From positions 1-45,086 of IMG/VR virus record IMGVR_UViG_3300044511_000220: DNA of 45,086 nt; one strand, 5' to 3'. Below, piece after piece: positions 16,276 through 25,741 of this stretch; the stretch's first letter is position 1, and each line of letters starts with the position of its first letter. The notes under the pieces were generated by a model. That model worked only from the letters and a program-made list of their open reading frames with translations, did not search any database and was not told where the DNA came from. The stretch comes from a virus. Made by a program: the position numbers and the translations under genes.

Positions 16276-17567
16276 TAAGCTAAGATTCCTTTAATCGGAG
16301 TGCCGTGGTAAACAATCTTAATTGGGCGTCCGCCCGAAGCAAGCAAATCCTTATCATGGTCAATACCCAGCAAATGATATACGGTGGCGGCATAATCTTC
16401 CAAATGCACGGGATTTTCACCCACGCCGTTTGAATTCGCATCCGACGCCCCATATACCATACCGTTTTGCAATCCTGCGCCCGCCATGACGATACTAAAA
16501 ACGCCGGGCCAATGGTCACGTCCAGCCGTCGCGTTGATTTTTGGGGTGCGTCCAAATTCCGTCGTCACCAAAACTAATGTTTCATCCAGCAGCCCCTTGG
16601 CGTCCAAATCGGTAATTAATGCTGCAAAAGCCTTATCAAAATTAGGCAATTGCCGATTCATATTATCTCGAATTTGGTCATGATGGTCCCAGCCACCATA
16701 GGTCAATGTAACAAATCTGACCCCACCCTCAATAAGCCGTCGGGCAAGCAACATACGCATACCCGCCGTATTACGCCCATACATATCCTTGATTGTGTCG
16801 GATTCCGCCTTAACATCAAAGGCGGCTCTGGCGCGTTCTGAGCTAATCAAGGAATATGCCTGACTGTAAAATTCATCCATACCTTGCAGTTTATCATTTT
16901 GCTCCAATTGGGAAAAATGTTCATCCACCAATTCCCGTAATTTTTTACGATTGGCCGCACGTTCGGGCGTAACACTATCGGGCACCGTTAAATCCCTGAC
17001 GGCAAAGTTTGGGCTCGCGGGGTCGCTTCCAATACTAAAAGGCCCAAAGGCCGAACTTAAAAAGCCCGCGCCAGCAAATTCATTGGGAAAATTAGGAATA
17101 GTAACATACGCGGGTAGATTTTTTTGCCCACCTAACTGATGGCTTACAACACTTCCCATACTTGGATATTGCAGGGATGGGGATGGTTTGTAGCCAGTGA
17201 ACAGGTTGTGTGTGCCTCGCTCGTGTGCTGCCTCGCCATGCGTGAAGGAACGAATAACAACGATTTTATCCGCGATTTTTGCCGTGTGTGCCAAATTCTC
17301 AGAAAAGGCTACGCCGGGCAACACCGTCTTAATATGGCTCAAAGGCCCACGATATTCAATCGGGGCGTCCACCTTCGGGTCAAAGGATTCTTGTGATGCC
17401 ATACCACCGGGTAAAAAGATATGAATAACGGATTTGGCACGCGCCGAACGCTTTTCAAGAGCAAGCGCCTTGGGTAAGGTTAAACCAAAAGCGCCCAATG
17501 CCCCGACAAAGAGAAAGTCGCGACGATTAGAACCCCAAGGATGTTTTCCACAATCGGAGTAGTGCAT
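16275..17567 (-). CDS. DUF1501 Tat-exported protein inside virion operon
   Basis: 430 residues of full family length. The N-terminus has a twin-arginine signal (SNRRDFLFVGALGAFGLTLP, Arg15-Arg16). The body contains the DUF1501 hallmarks LPGGMASQESFDPK, TLTYGGWDHHDQ, TTEFGRTPKI, GRDHWPG and HLEDYAATVYHLLGI. DUF1501 proteins are alkaline-phosphatase-superfamily proteins of unknown substrate, abundant in Planctomycetota and Verrucomicrobiota. Here the gene lies 6 nt after the portal stop and overlaps the next gene by one base, so it is co-translated with virion genes. The family is certain; export and host origin are inferred. Confidence 0.9.
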   Translation of the reverse strand: MHYSDCGKHPWGSNRRDFLFVGALGAFGLTLPKALALEKRSARAKSVIHIFLPGGMASQESFDPKVDAPIEYRGPLSHIKTVLPGVAFSENLAHTAKIADKIVVIRSFTHGEAAHERGTHNLFTGYKPSPSLQYPSMGSVVSHQLGGQKNLPAYVTIPNFPNEFAGAGFLSSAFGPFSIGSDPASPNFAVRDLTVPDSVTPERAANRKKLRELVDEHFSQLEQNDKLQGMDEFYSQAYSLISSERARAAFDVKAESDTIKDMYGRNTAGMRMLLARRLIEGGVRFVTLTYGGWDHHDQIRDNMNRQLPNFDKAFAALITDLDAKGLLDETLVLVTTEFGRTPKINATAGRDHWPGVFSIVMAGAGLQNGMVYGASDANSNGVGENPVHLEDYAATVYHLLGIDHDKDLLASGGRPIKIVYHGTPIKGILA

Positions 17568-17573
17568 AAATAT

Positions 17574-19454
17574 TTACTTTTCGCAATCGGCAATGATGGC
17601 GGCTTCAAACATGGATGTTTGATGTTGGGCCGCAATCTCACGAATATGTGCAACCCTGTCCATATTCTTATCAACGGGATTGTCAAGATAAGGTTTGAAT
17701 TCCGACAGCCAATTGGCGCTCGTTTCATTTGTGACGACCAGTTCCGCCAGCGAATCCACCAATTGTAATTGTTCGGCGTTAAGCTCTTTAAGCTTCATTT
17801 TCTTCAATAATGCAGCCTTGATTTTATCTTCGAGCGCCCCATACAGAATCAACTTATCCTTCACCTTGGCCAAACTAATGGCCTTCGATGTGCCAATAGG
17901 CGATACATTTTTTGTGGATTGTGGCGCTTTGGTGCCGTCGGGCCTGCCCGCACCGTCTCCCTCTTTGGGGGCACCTAACAACGGTTGATATAACCCATCC
18001 TCCCGTAATTCCTTAAATCGCTTTTGGGATTCAATGGATTCCTCATTGGAGGGTAACTTACCAGAATCAATGGCTTTGAAACACTCTTCGGGCGTCAACA
18101 CTCCCAATTGCGCCAATTGGGTATAAATGCGCGCGTATTGCAGGGAATCCTGCAAATCAATATCCTCAAAGGTGGGTTCGGGATAAGTCTTGAGCCCAAT
18201 ATCCTTGGCGATACGCTTAATTTCTGGCGTGAGAAAATCATTCAAAAACGCCAAGCGCGCCTGCTCCAAACGCTGCATGAAGATTTGCACCTTGATATGC
18301 TGGTTGGCGAATTTTTCATCGCCAATCAGAACATTATTTAAGCCCTCTCGTATATCCCTATCTACAATTTGATATTTTGCAGGGTCGAGCAAATCTGCAA
18401 TATCTGGAATCACGAATTGGGCTTTTACGGTGAAATCCGCCACCAATACCCGGCTAATGGATTCGTTTTTGAACAAATTCTGCATTGCCTCCACCGCTTT
18501 TTGATTGACAATATACTTCCCATCCTTGGATTCATATCCCATGTTAATCAGCAAAATAACCTGCTGCATGGTGCGCGCCGCAGCCATGTCCATCTTCTTC
18601 ATTTCGGACTTCCAATTGATATCCTCTAATACTGGATAAATCATTGGAACGGCCATTGGCTCATAATCCTGTTTCTTGTAAAAAACGGCGGAAATTTTCG
18701 TATTATCCAGCGGTAACAAAACTTGTTCCCCGCCCCGTCCCTGTTTAATCTCTGTCTGGGTTTTTTCGGGAAGAGCCGCCAACATATCCCGTTCTTCTTG
18801 GTTTTGGGGCTTCTTCAACCGTTCCAATTCAAATGAATTCAACACCTTTGAAAAGCTCGGACGTTCGTGAAATACAATGGAATCCGCCACAATAATATCC
18901 TCTGGGTTTAACAGGATATACTTTACCGGAAACTTCAATTTTGGCTCAAGCTTTTCAGCGTCCGTTTCCTTGGCGAGCGCCTGTTTAATCTTGCGAATAT
19001 CGTCTGTTTTTAACTCGCCATCCAAACGGTAAAGAAACACGTTGGCGGAACGATAATATTCACGGAAAAACTTGTCCTGCAACGTCCACAGGGTTTGCTT
19101 GCTGAAAATGGTTTCAAATAGGGCGCGGGATTTGGTTGACCCACCGCGAAAGAAGATATGGCTGGTGGAAAATTCAGTCATTAAATCGACCGTATTACGA
19201 ATCACCGAGAAATTGAAATATGCCTTCCGACTCAACCCGATGGCGTCCTTGATACTGATGATGGAGGTGTTTTTTTTACCTAGATTGCTGGGCACCAACC
19301 CATCCGCAATATTTGCGAATTTATCAGTCCGTTCTTGGGTTGAAGAGGCGTTGCGCCGCGCGGGGGAGCCCGTGGCAATTTCGAGCGGTATTAAATCGTT
19401 ATTGCTACCTTGCGCAACCCTCATTTGACGAGCCTTTTTGTGTGCCTTTGGCAT
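17574..19454 (-). CDS. Portal protein
   Basis: 626 residues. It lies directly after TerL, and has the alternating helical and beta pattern of portal proteins of large myoviruses: a polar N-terminus, a core with EDIIVADSIVFHERPSFSKV and SAVFYKKQDYEPMAVPMIYP followed by VLEDI, a stem-like helix MKKMDMAAARTMQQVILLIN, and an acidic C-terminal domain with long helices. The portal is the ring at the capsid vertex through which DNA enters. Assignment rests on position, length and general pattern. Confidence 0.8.
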   Translation of the reverse strand: MPKAHKKARQMRVAQGSNNDLIPLEIATGSPARRNASSTQERTDKFANIADGLVPSNLGKKNTSIISIKDAIGLSRKAYFNFSVIRNTVDLMTEFSTSHIFFRGGSTKSRALFETIFSKQTLWTLQDKFFREYYRSANVFLYRLDGELKTDDIRKIKQALAKETDAEKLEPKLKFPVKYILLNPEDIIVADSIVFHERPSFSKVLNSFELERLKKPQNQEERDMLAALPEKTQTEIKQGRGGEQVLLPLDNTKISAVFYKKQDYEPMAVPMIYPVLEDINWKSEMKKMDMAAARTMQQVILLINMGYESKDGKYIVNQKAVEAMQNLFKNESISRVLVADFTVKAQFVIPDIADLLDPAKYQIVDRDIREGLNNVLIGDEKFANQHIKVQIFMQRLEQARLAFLNDFLTPEIKRIAKDIGLKTYPEPTFEDIDLQDSLQYARIYTQLAQLGVLTPEECFKAIDSGKLPSNEESIESQKRFKELREDGLYQPLLGAPKEGDGAGRPDGTKAPQSTKNVSPIGTSKAISLAKVKDKLILYGALEDKIKAALLKKMKLKELNAEQLQLVDSLAELVVTNETSANWLSEFKPYLDNPVDKNMDRVAHIREIAAQHQTSMFEAAIIADCEK

Positions 19455-19471
19455 GGAATTCCTTCAAGGAT

Positions 19472-19477
19472 TTACAC
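19472..19477 (-). promoter_or_regulatory. Late promoter-like motif GTGTAA before portal
   Basis: CAGTGTAAATCC on the minus strand, 17 nt before the portal start, in the short gap after TerL. An AAGGA ribosome site lies between motif and start. Confidence 0.45.
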
Positions 19478-19489
19478 TGACTTTTGTGG

Positions 19490-21367
19490 CTAATTGATAA
19501 ATACTGGAATAAAACCCGGCATATCCTCTTGAACATTCATGTTCTGCATATCATAGTAACATTTCGCGCCCCAATTACCCAAAAATAAAGCAGTATAATT
19601 GTCGCGCCGCACCCGATTGGGTGAACTATGGTCGCGCTTTAAATTCGCGGGCAAATCAAATTCCTGATGCCCCGCCGGGCTGGTTCTAACCTCGATAAGC
19701 GCCGCTTGAGCTTTAACTTCATCCATGAATCTATCTTGTGTGGATACAAACTCTGACAAGGAGCCTTCCCCGACCCGCTCCAAATCAATACGCATTTTTT
19801 CCACCGCGTCAAAAGCCTCAAAATTACCCGCAATTTTGGAGGCAAAGAATATTTTCTTAAAATCAATGGCCTTTTGCAATTCCTCGTTGGCTTTGCGAAT
19901 GGCCCCGGTTTTTGAGAAAACAAATGTAAAGGCAATCTTTTTACCTTCCAAATTGTATTGCATTTTTGCGCTTTCCAACTCACGACGATAATCATCCCCC
20001 TCGGCCACACAGTCAAAATCCATACAATGAACGGCGGTATTATGCTCCTTGAATAATTGGGATTCGTTCGCGGCCTGTAGGAATTGCTCCGTGCCCGCGT
20101 TGTCCCCAATAATCATCACGATATTAAAATGGGTCAAAATATAAAACAAATAATTGATATGGTTGCTTAGACCCACGCCCGCTTTTCCGTAATTATGGAC
20201 TACCGTGGCGGTTTGGTTTTCTTCGTTTAATTCAAGCACGCACATCGCAAAAAAGTCACCTGTTGGACTATCACTACCATTAGGGTCAATGGATAAGATA
20301 TATTTTTTGTCTCTATTACCTTTTAATCTAATAACGGGGCTCTGCCCAATCGGGATGGTGCAATTGAACATCTTTTGGGGACTGAAATAGGAATCGGAAC
20401 CGTCCGTAAATAATGCCTCGAATTCCCTCTTAAAAACAGCCTCGGCCATGCCCCCGCTTTTGGCTTCGTGAATGATGGCCCTATCCAAAATTTCTGGCGG
20501 GATTGCCTCCCATCCAATCTGCGCCACAAAATAGGACGATATGGAAGCCTCATTATCCTTCACGGGCTCCATGATTTCATTTATCCATTTGTTGTAAATT
20601 TTGTATAAATTTTCAAATGTATAGGAGGCCGATGAAAGACCTATCATTTTCACCTTATTGTCAAATATCATCCTGTCCTCTTCCTTCATTAATCCCTTCG
20701 AGATAAGTTCCGCCTCCATTTCGCGAATTTTGACTTTCTGCTCAATATCAATGGGGGCGGTCAAGAAGGGCATCAATACAGCCTCAATGAATTCATTGGA
20801 GAGCAATAAGAATTCGTCCAATATCAGAATATTCGCGCGGTAGCCGCGAATTTTTTCACTGAGGGGCAGGGCGACTATACTGGACAATGCGCCATTTGGA
20901 AAAGTGATGACCCATTCATATACGTCGTTCTGCATTTTATATTGTTTCTCAGCTTTCGTTCCAAAAGCGTGTTGTAATAACTTGCCCGCCGGGGACAATA
21001 TCATCTTCTGCATGTCGGTGAAAATCTTCCGACTGCTTCGAAAGTTCGCTGAGGAAAGCAAGATTTTGGTGCCCGGATTAAACAAAACGTATAAGAAGCA
21101 GAACACACTCGCAATGAAAGATTTGGAGCCGCCACGACTCATGACGAGTAATGAGAAGTTTCTCTTAAATAACGCCTTAAGCAAAAGCTCTTGAATGGGG
21201 AAAATCTTCACGCCGGACAATAATTCCACGGTAATGCCCAGATTCGCCATCAAAAAACGCACCAGCGCGTGGGTTGCTTCCTTATTATCAAGCTCCCCCT
21301 TAAGGGCGGCAAGCTCGGCATTAACGTCGGTGATACCTTTCTTGTATTTATCGGTGAAATGAATCAT
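19490..21367 (-). CDS. terL: Terminase large subunit
   Basis: 625 residues. The ATPase half has a Walker A-like SRGGSKS at 77-83 and Walker B ILILDEF at 180-186. The nuclease half has ILSIDPNGSDSPTGDFFAMC with the first catalytic aspartate and IIGDNAGTEQF for the next acidic residue. It drives DNA into the capsid through the portal and cuts the concatemer. Its ATG overlaps the stop of the nuclease gene before it (TAATG). Length and motif order match T4-like large terminases. Confidence 0.92.
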   Translation of the reverse strand: MIHFTDKYKKGITDVNAELAALKGELDNKEATHALVRFLMANLGITVELLSGVKIFPIQELLLKALFKRNFSLLVMSRGGSKSFIASVFCFLYVLFNPGTKILLSSANFRSSRKIFTDMQKMILSPAGKLLQHAFGTKAEKQYKMQNDVYEWVITFPNGALSSIVALPLSEKIRGYRANILILDEFLLLSNEFIEAVLMPFLTAPIDIEQKVKIREMEAELISKGLMKEEDRMIFDNKVKMIGLSSASYTFENLYKIYNKWINEIMEPVKDNEASISSYFVAQIGWEAIPPEILDRAIIHEAKSGGMAEAVFKREFEALFTDGSDSYFSPQKMFNCTIPIGQSPVIRLKGNRDKKYILSIDPNGSDSPTGDFFAMCVLELNEENQTATVVHNYGKAGVGLSNHINYLFYILTHFNIVMIIGDNAGTEQFLQAANESQLFKEHNTAVHCMDFDCVAEGDDYRRELESAKMQYNLEGKKIAFTFVFSKTGAIRKANEELQKAIDFKKIFFASKIAGNFEAFDAVEKMRIDLERVGEGSLSEFVSTQDRFMDEVKAQAALIEVRTSPAGHQEFDLPANLKRDHSSPNRVRRDNYTALFLGNWGAKCYYDMQNMNVQEDMPGFIPVFIN

Positions 21368-22311
21368 TAAAGCCTCCCCAACTCATAAGCATACTGCAAA
21401 TCAAAATTTTGCGCACACCCTTTTGACATAAGCAGATTCCGTAATACGCGCGCCGCTTCCTCGCGCCCATCAACAAACAGCACTTGAAAATTGTCATAGG
21501 ATTGCAGCAATTGGCGCAGATTATGGAAGATATATTCAGGCGTCGCGCGCACAAAGTTTGCAATCCAAGGTTTTTTGTTGAATTCCAAGGCATCCTCTAT
21601 ACGGGTTTCCACGAGCATCACTAAATATGCGTTATCCGCGCTTGCCCTTTCTACCTCGCGTGTAAACCGCTCGATATTATTTGCGGATAGGGTGCCAATC
21701 CAATCGTTGAGGGATTTGCGGTCCACGAACAAGTAATCGTTTCGCACGGGCTCCACGAGCGCGTAATCACCATAGGGAAGGGCCGCAACTTCCATCGGAA
21801 CCCCAACCAAACGAAGCGGGTTTTGTTCCCGAGTATCCTGTAAGATACGGACATCCGTATCCTCTAATGATAATAGGGGATAACTCTCTTTTGTGATGGT
21901 TTTAAAACGAACATCCAAGCCTAATTGCTTGCATATGGCATAATAGCCCCCCTCATCCTTGAATAGCACGTCCCAAAAACCTTGACGTGGCAACAATATG
22001 CTTCTTAATTCGACCTCGCAAGGTGCAAAGCGCAAATCTTTGATGGTTTTGCGCCGCGTAAGCGAATCTATGACATACGTCTTTTGCGCCGCAACATCCA
22101 GCCCTTGGATAAAATCTCGTAATTCCCCCCGATTCTCAAAATCATTCAGAAAATATGAATCTCTATGTTTGAAAGAAATGGGTTTATGTGTTAATGGATT
22201 CTTGCGCGGAAAATATGTCTCATAATATGTGGACTCTTTTATCCTGTGGGCCGAAAAGAAATGTTTGGGCTCAGGATTTTCACAGTGACAGATGGCGCAC
22301 GCATTTTGCAT
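21367..22311 (-). CDS. ERCC4-type nuclease with N-terminal zinc motif
   Basis: 314 residues. The N-terminus CAICHCENPEPKHFFSAH looks like a small zinc-binding site. The ERCC4 nuclease signature is clear at residues 157-205: ILQDTREQNPL, ALPYGDYAL, VDRKSLNDWIGTL. Enzymes of this family (XPF, Mus81) cut branched DNA. The gene overlaps both its neighbours by one base and so is co-translated with TerL, suggesting that it resolves branches in replicated DNA before or during packaging. That link is inference. Confidence 0.85.
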   Translation of the reverse strand: MQNACAICHCENPEPKHFFSAHRIKESTYYETYFPRKNPLTHKPISFKHRDSYFLNDFENRGELRDFIQGLDVAAQKTYVIDSLTRRKTIKDLRFAPCEVELRSILLPRQGFWDVLFKDEGGYYAICKQLGLDVRFKTITKESYPLLSLEDTDVRILQDTREQNPLRLVGVPMEVAALPYGDYALVEPVRNDYLFVDRKSLNDWIGTLSANNIERFTREVERASADNAYLVMLVETRIEDALEFNKKPWIANFVRATPEYIFHNLRQLLQSYDNFQVLFVDGREEAARVLRNLLMSKGCAQNFDLQYAYELGRL

Positions 22312-23462
22312 TAATTCAAGAATTCCTCCACATTAACGCCAAAGACGCGGGCTTTAATTGCTTCCATACTGGCCAGCCTGTCAATTTCGTCCCTGACCGC
22401 CTGTTTACGCAAGTCGGCCAGACGAAGCAACTGCTTGCGTGATTCCTCTTCCCTGAACATTTCTACCAAATGTAAAATACTGGCATTATCGCCACGTCGC
22501 GCGTTGATACGCTCACTTCTTTTACCCTGCAAATCACTGATTAAGTCGCGTTGCCGCTTGATGCATTGATTATATTCGTTGCGCAACGAGTTAATCGCCT
22601 CAACCATCGCCATCGGGATTGTATTATTTTCCTCAAGGCTCTCGGTAATTTTTTCCTGCAATTGCTCAATACGCTCGGAAATTGCTTTTTCCACCACAAC
22701 TTCCTTGGCGTATACGATATATTGGTCAACCTCTTCCTCCGTCAAGTCCTCCTTGTCATAGGCGCAACGTATAAAGCCCGATTCGAACAATTCTCTGTCC
22801 GTCACGCGCGTAAAAGCATTAATGGTGGACATGAAGCGGTAGGTGTTGATATAGCCGATGAGCGCCTTGACCTGCTTCCTTTGCAAACCCGTCATTTTTT
22901 CCGAATCGATGGGATTCGTCACATATTTGTTAATCCGCAAAATCATACCCGCATCCGATTTGGGCGGCGCATATTCTTTGTAGCAATTAGCGTCTGGTTC
23001 TTCCCTGATTTTGGTAACGTGGGGATTCAATGTTTTGATGAATCCATACACCGTGCGCGTTTCTTGTGCTAAATTACTCAAATTAGGTTTATTATAGAGC
23101 GCGCGAGCTATTTCAAGAGGCGTCATCAATGGTGCTTGTGCGCCGATAAATTCCTTTTGCTCCACAGTCAAGGGAAGCAAACCCTTGGGTTGATATATGT
23201 AGGTTTTGGGAGGTTCAAGCTGTTTGGACGTTAAAAATTCCTTGATGGCTCGTCCCTCAAGGCTACGAGCATCGTTAACGCCGGGAAAAATAATGGCTAG
23301 TAATTCATTAATCGATGGTGGGGCGTCTGGCCGCTTTTCCCACTCTTGCATAATCAAGAGCTTCTGTTCATCCGTAAGGCTGACGGGTGTTTTTGCTGCC
23401 TTGAGGGGGACGGGGCTTTCCAGCACGTCTTTGACGGTCAAATCTTTTGTTTCCCCAGCCAT
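22311..23462 (-). CDS. Putative small terminase or packaging accessory protein
   Basis: 383 residues. An N-terminal region (SLTDEQKLLIMQEWEKRPDA, then INELLAIIFPG and SLEGRAIKEFL) looks like a DNA-binding helical domain, repeated in a weaker form near residue 95 (LTVEQKEFIGAQAP). The C-terminal half is one long coiled coil (residues about 260-370). Proteins of this look are common just before TerL in large myoviruses. A small-terminase role is inferred from position and the HTH-plus-coil layout. Confidence 0.55.
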   Translation of the reverse strand: MAGETKDLTVKDVLESPVPLKAAKTPVSLTDEQKLLIMQEWEKRPDAPPSINELLAIIFPGVNDARSLEGRAIKEFLTSKQLEPPKTYIYQPKGLLPLTVEQKEFIGAQAPLMTPLEIARALYNKPNLSNLAQETRTVYGFIKTLNPHVTKIREEPDANCYKEYAPPKSDAGMILRINKYVTNPIDSEKMTGLQRKQVKALIGYINTYRFMSTINAFTRVTDRELFESGFIRCAYDKEDLTEEEVDQYIVYAKEVVVEKAISERIEQLQEKITESLEENNTIPMAMVEAINSLRNEYNQCIKRQRDLISDLQGKRSERINARRGDNASILHLVEMFREEESRKQLLRLADLRKQAVRDEIDRLASMEAIKARVFGVNVEEFLN

Positions 23463-23470
23463 AACGAGCC

Positions 23471-24145
23471 TTAAATATCCACCTCTCCCTGTGCGATAAG
23501 TTTTTTTGCCTTGGTTATGATGGCTTTTCGAACGTTCGCGATGTTCTTATACCCCGCAGCGCGACCCTTTTCGGATGTTCGATAATTCATGATTTTAGCT
23601 ACCTCTTCCTCGGTTTTGTTCTGAATATAGAGCAAATCATATAATCGCGCCTCAATGGGCTTTAATGATTTCAGCATCTTCTCATGCAGTTGTGACGCGG
23701 CGCGTGTAATATCCACATTATCATCCGTCATATCGAAAACCTCTTGTGAGTGATTTTCGAGCGAAACGGGCAGCTTGCAATTATGGGCGCGCTTTTTGGT
23801 CTTTTCCCAAGTAGCATATAACGGACAATCGGCACACTGTTTGGCATAAATACGACAACCACTTTCACCCTCGGCGGCAGCACATCTCAAACATGGGCGC
23901 GAAAAATTAGAATAAACGTTACGTATTAGGTTCTTAATTTGGCGGGATATGACCCGGTTTACCCACGGCCCCAAGGGTTGTGTTTGGTCATATAATGCCC
24001 ACTTCTTATGAATATGAATACGTAAAATTTGGGCGACATCATCATAATCCATCCAAGCGATGGCGGTAAGGTTCCATTTGTGCCGCCGTTTGGTGATTTC
24101 GCAATTAATAGCGTCGAGACATTCCTCGAAGGTTTTAGATTTCAT
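23471..24145 (-). CDS. RNA polymerase sigma-70-like factor
   Basis: 224 residues. A region-2-like block (DYDDVAQILRIHIHKKWALY, then PLGPWVNRVISRQIKNLIRN) is followed by a Cys-rich insert (PCLRCAAAEGESGC, then CADCPLY) and a C-terminal region-4-like helix-turn-helix (LKPIEARLYDLLYIQNKTEE, then VAKIMNYR). It would direct RNA polymerase to phage promoters, most simply the late genes around it, and the GTGTAA motif is a candidate target. The cysteine insert between the two sigma regions is unusual and may bind zinc. Confidence 0.8.
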   Translation of the reverse strand: MKSKTFEECLDAINCEITKRRHKWNLTAIAWMDYDDVAQILRIHIHKKWALYDQTQPLGPWVNRVISRQIKNLIRNVYSNFSRPCLRCAAAEGESGCRIYAKQCADCPLYATWEKTKKRAHNCKLPVSLENHSQEVFDMTDDNVDITRAASQLHEKMLKSLKPIEARLYDLLYIQNKTEEEVAKIMNYRTSEKGRAAGYKNIANVRKAIITKAKKLIAQGEVDI

Positions 24146-24163
24146 GCAATGGAGCGGAAGTCC

Positions 24164-24589
24164 TTATTGGCGCGCGGGCTTGGTTTTGGGTTTGATGCTG
24201 CCCGCCTCCTTCTGAAAGTCCGACCAGATGGCCTTGGATGCCCTTTTTGCGGTTGTGGCGCTGGGTTTGCGGCCACGTTTGACAACGCGCCCGGCATTTG
24301 GTTCGCCAGAACCCATAATGGCGCTGAGGGGTTGACGGTTTGCGCGCTCCGTTTGAATATGAACATCCAAACGTTCCAGTCTTGGCACGTCACCCATAGA
24401 TTCATCACCATCTTCGTCATCGTCTGGAACGTGGGTGGGTTGTGCAGATGCAACAATCGTGTTCTTCGGGACGGGCGCATCCGCCGTTTGAGCCGCTATA
24501 TGCCCAAAGGGTTTCCCGCATTTTCCACAGAAATTAATTTGGAAGGGACTCTCGTTTTTGAAGGCGCAATGTTGACAATATTGGGTCAT
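24164..24589 (-). CDS. Zinc-ribbon protein
   Basis: 141 residues. The N-terminus holds a zinc ribbon, CQHC then 15 residues then CGKC. The rest is polar, with an acidic stretch DDDEDGDESM and a basic tail rich in Lys and Arg. No enzyme domain. It precedes the sigma-like gene by 18 nt, so it may be a transcription cofactor. The alternative frame over the same bases lacks the ribbon and is rejected. Confidence 0.65.
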   Translation of the reverse strand: MTQYCQHCAFKNESPFQINFCGKCGKPFGHIAAQTADAPVPKNTIVASAQPTHVPDDDEDGDESMGDVPRLERLDVHIQTERANRQPLSAIMGSGEPNAGRVVKRGRKPSATTAKRASKAIWSDFQKEAGSIKPKTKPARQ

Positions 24590-24649
24590 ATCTTATTATA
24601 TACCCGGAAAATGAATAAATCCAATTTAATTGGTTGAAAAAACGTGGAA

Positions 24650-25741
24650 TTATAAATAATTATTAATTGGAAAATTAGTTTTTGCCCTTGTTCCGAGAAT
24701 TTCCACGGCCTTTAAATCATATAATTTTGCCGCTTCATTTTCTGAGCGCGCCGTCCCCCTTATTTTAGATTTATTAAAACTGATACCCCAACACCACACG
24801 CTCTGGCATTGACCATGCCGATTTACACCACGAAATTTAGAGGTTGTTTGTTTGGCTATTGTTTTTATACGTGTTTTAAAATAGGAATATAAAGCTGATA
24901 AATCTTCTTTTCGATATTCCTCTATTCTATCTGGAAAATTTAATTTGGCTCGCTCTCCGTTAATAAATAATTCCATTTTATCCACCATGATTGCGGCCTC
25001 ATTTTCTGAGTCATATCCACCTAGATATAATCTCATATTTCCATTTTTTATCCTTGCTATCCATTTGTTTGTTTTGCTGCAAAAGGATACATTTCTATAG
25101 TAAGATTTTGGACAATTTTTTTGGGTTGTTTTTAAGAAAAAAGCCTTTAATTGTATCCGTTTATATCTTGATATTAAATTTGGCCGATTTAATAAAGCAT
25201 GTTTGCCATATAAAAATAAAGCAAGCTTATCTCTTGCTAAAATTGCGATATTTTTGTTAGCAAATCTTTTTGTGTATTTTTTACCCAAATAACATATATA
25301 AATTTGCCAAGGATTTTTACTATGTTTACCATCATTATTTGAGTAATATACCCCTATTAATTCCGTGTTTCTTTTTCGGGTATGAAGGATTCGGCCCCGT
25401 TTTATTCGTTTATTATTCCAATTTGAAATTTTAATAGGTTCGCCCCCACAAGAATCAACGGTTAAATTATATCCTATTTGGGGTTTATAAGACTGTGAAG
25501 ATTTTATATGATAAGTTTCCTTTAATTTTAAATCAGAAAAATTATCTGTCGAGTCTATTTGTTCTATTTTAAAATTTTGATATCCATATTTAGCAATAGC
25601 TCGTTGAACATAAGGGCATCCGCGCGGATATTTATAGCGCGTGTGTGCTAGATGAACGGCCCACCTTTGCTTTAGGGTCTTGATTGTTCTACCTATATAA
25701 ATTTTACCATTAATTAGGTTAGTAATTTTGTAAATTATCAT
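24650..25741 (-). CDS. GIY-YIG homing endonuclease with AP2-like repeats
   Basis: 363 residues from the ATG at 25739-25741, chosen because it starts right at the GIY-YIG domain (MIIYKITNLINGKIYIGRTI); an upstream extension would add only unrelated residues. Three AP2-like DNA-binding units follow, centred near residues 145-200, 225-285 and 310-360, each ending in a KLNFP- or RAKTNFP-like motif. The gene is strongly AT-rich compared with its neighbours and overlaps the end of phoH by 23 nt, as expected of a mobile endonuclease. Confidence 0.9.
   Translation of the reverse strand: MIIYKITNLINGKIYIGRTIKTLKQRWAVHLAHTRYKYPRGCPYVQRAIAKYGYQNFKIEQIDSTDNFSDLKLKETYHIKSSQSYKPQIGYNLTVDSCGGEPIKISNWNNKRIKRGRILHTRKRNTELIGVYYSNNDGKHSKNPWQIYICYLGKKYTKRFANKNIAILARDKLALFLYGKHALLNRPNLISRYKRIQLKAFFLKTTQKNCPKSYYRNVSFCSKTNKWIARIKNGNMRLYLGGYDSENEAAIMVDKMELFINGERAKLNFPDRIEEYRKEDLSALYSYFKTRIKTIAKQTTSKFRGVNRHGQCQSVWCWGISFNKSKIRGTARSENEAAKLYDLKAVEILGTRAKTNFPINNYL

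Noticed and set aside
24142-24480. A 112-codon minus frame overlapping the zinc-ribbon gene
   Set aside because: It lacks the CxxC ribbon and overlaps the end of the sigma-like gene; the 141-residue frame is better.
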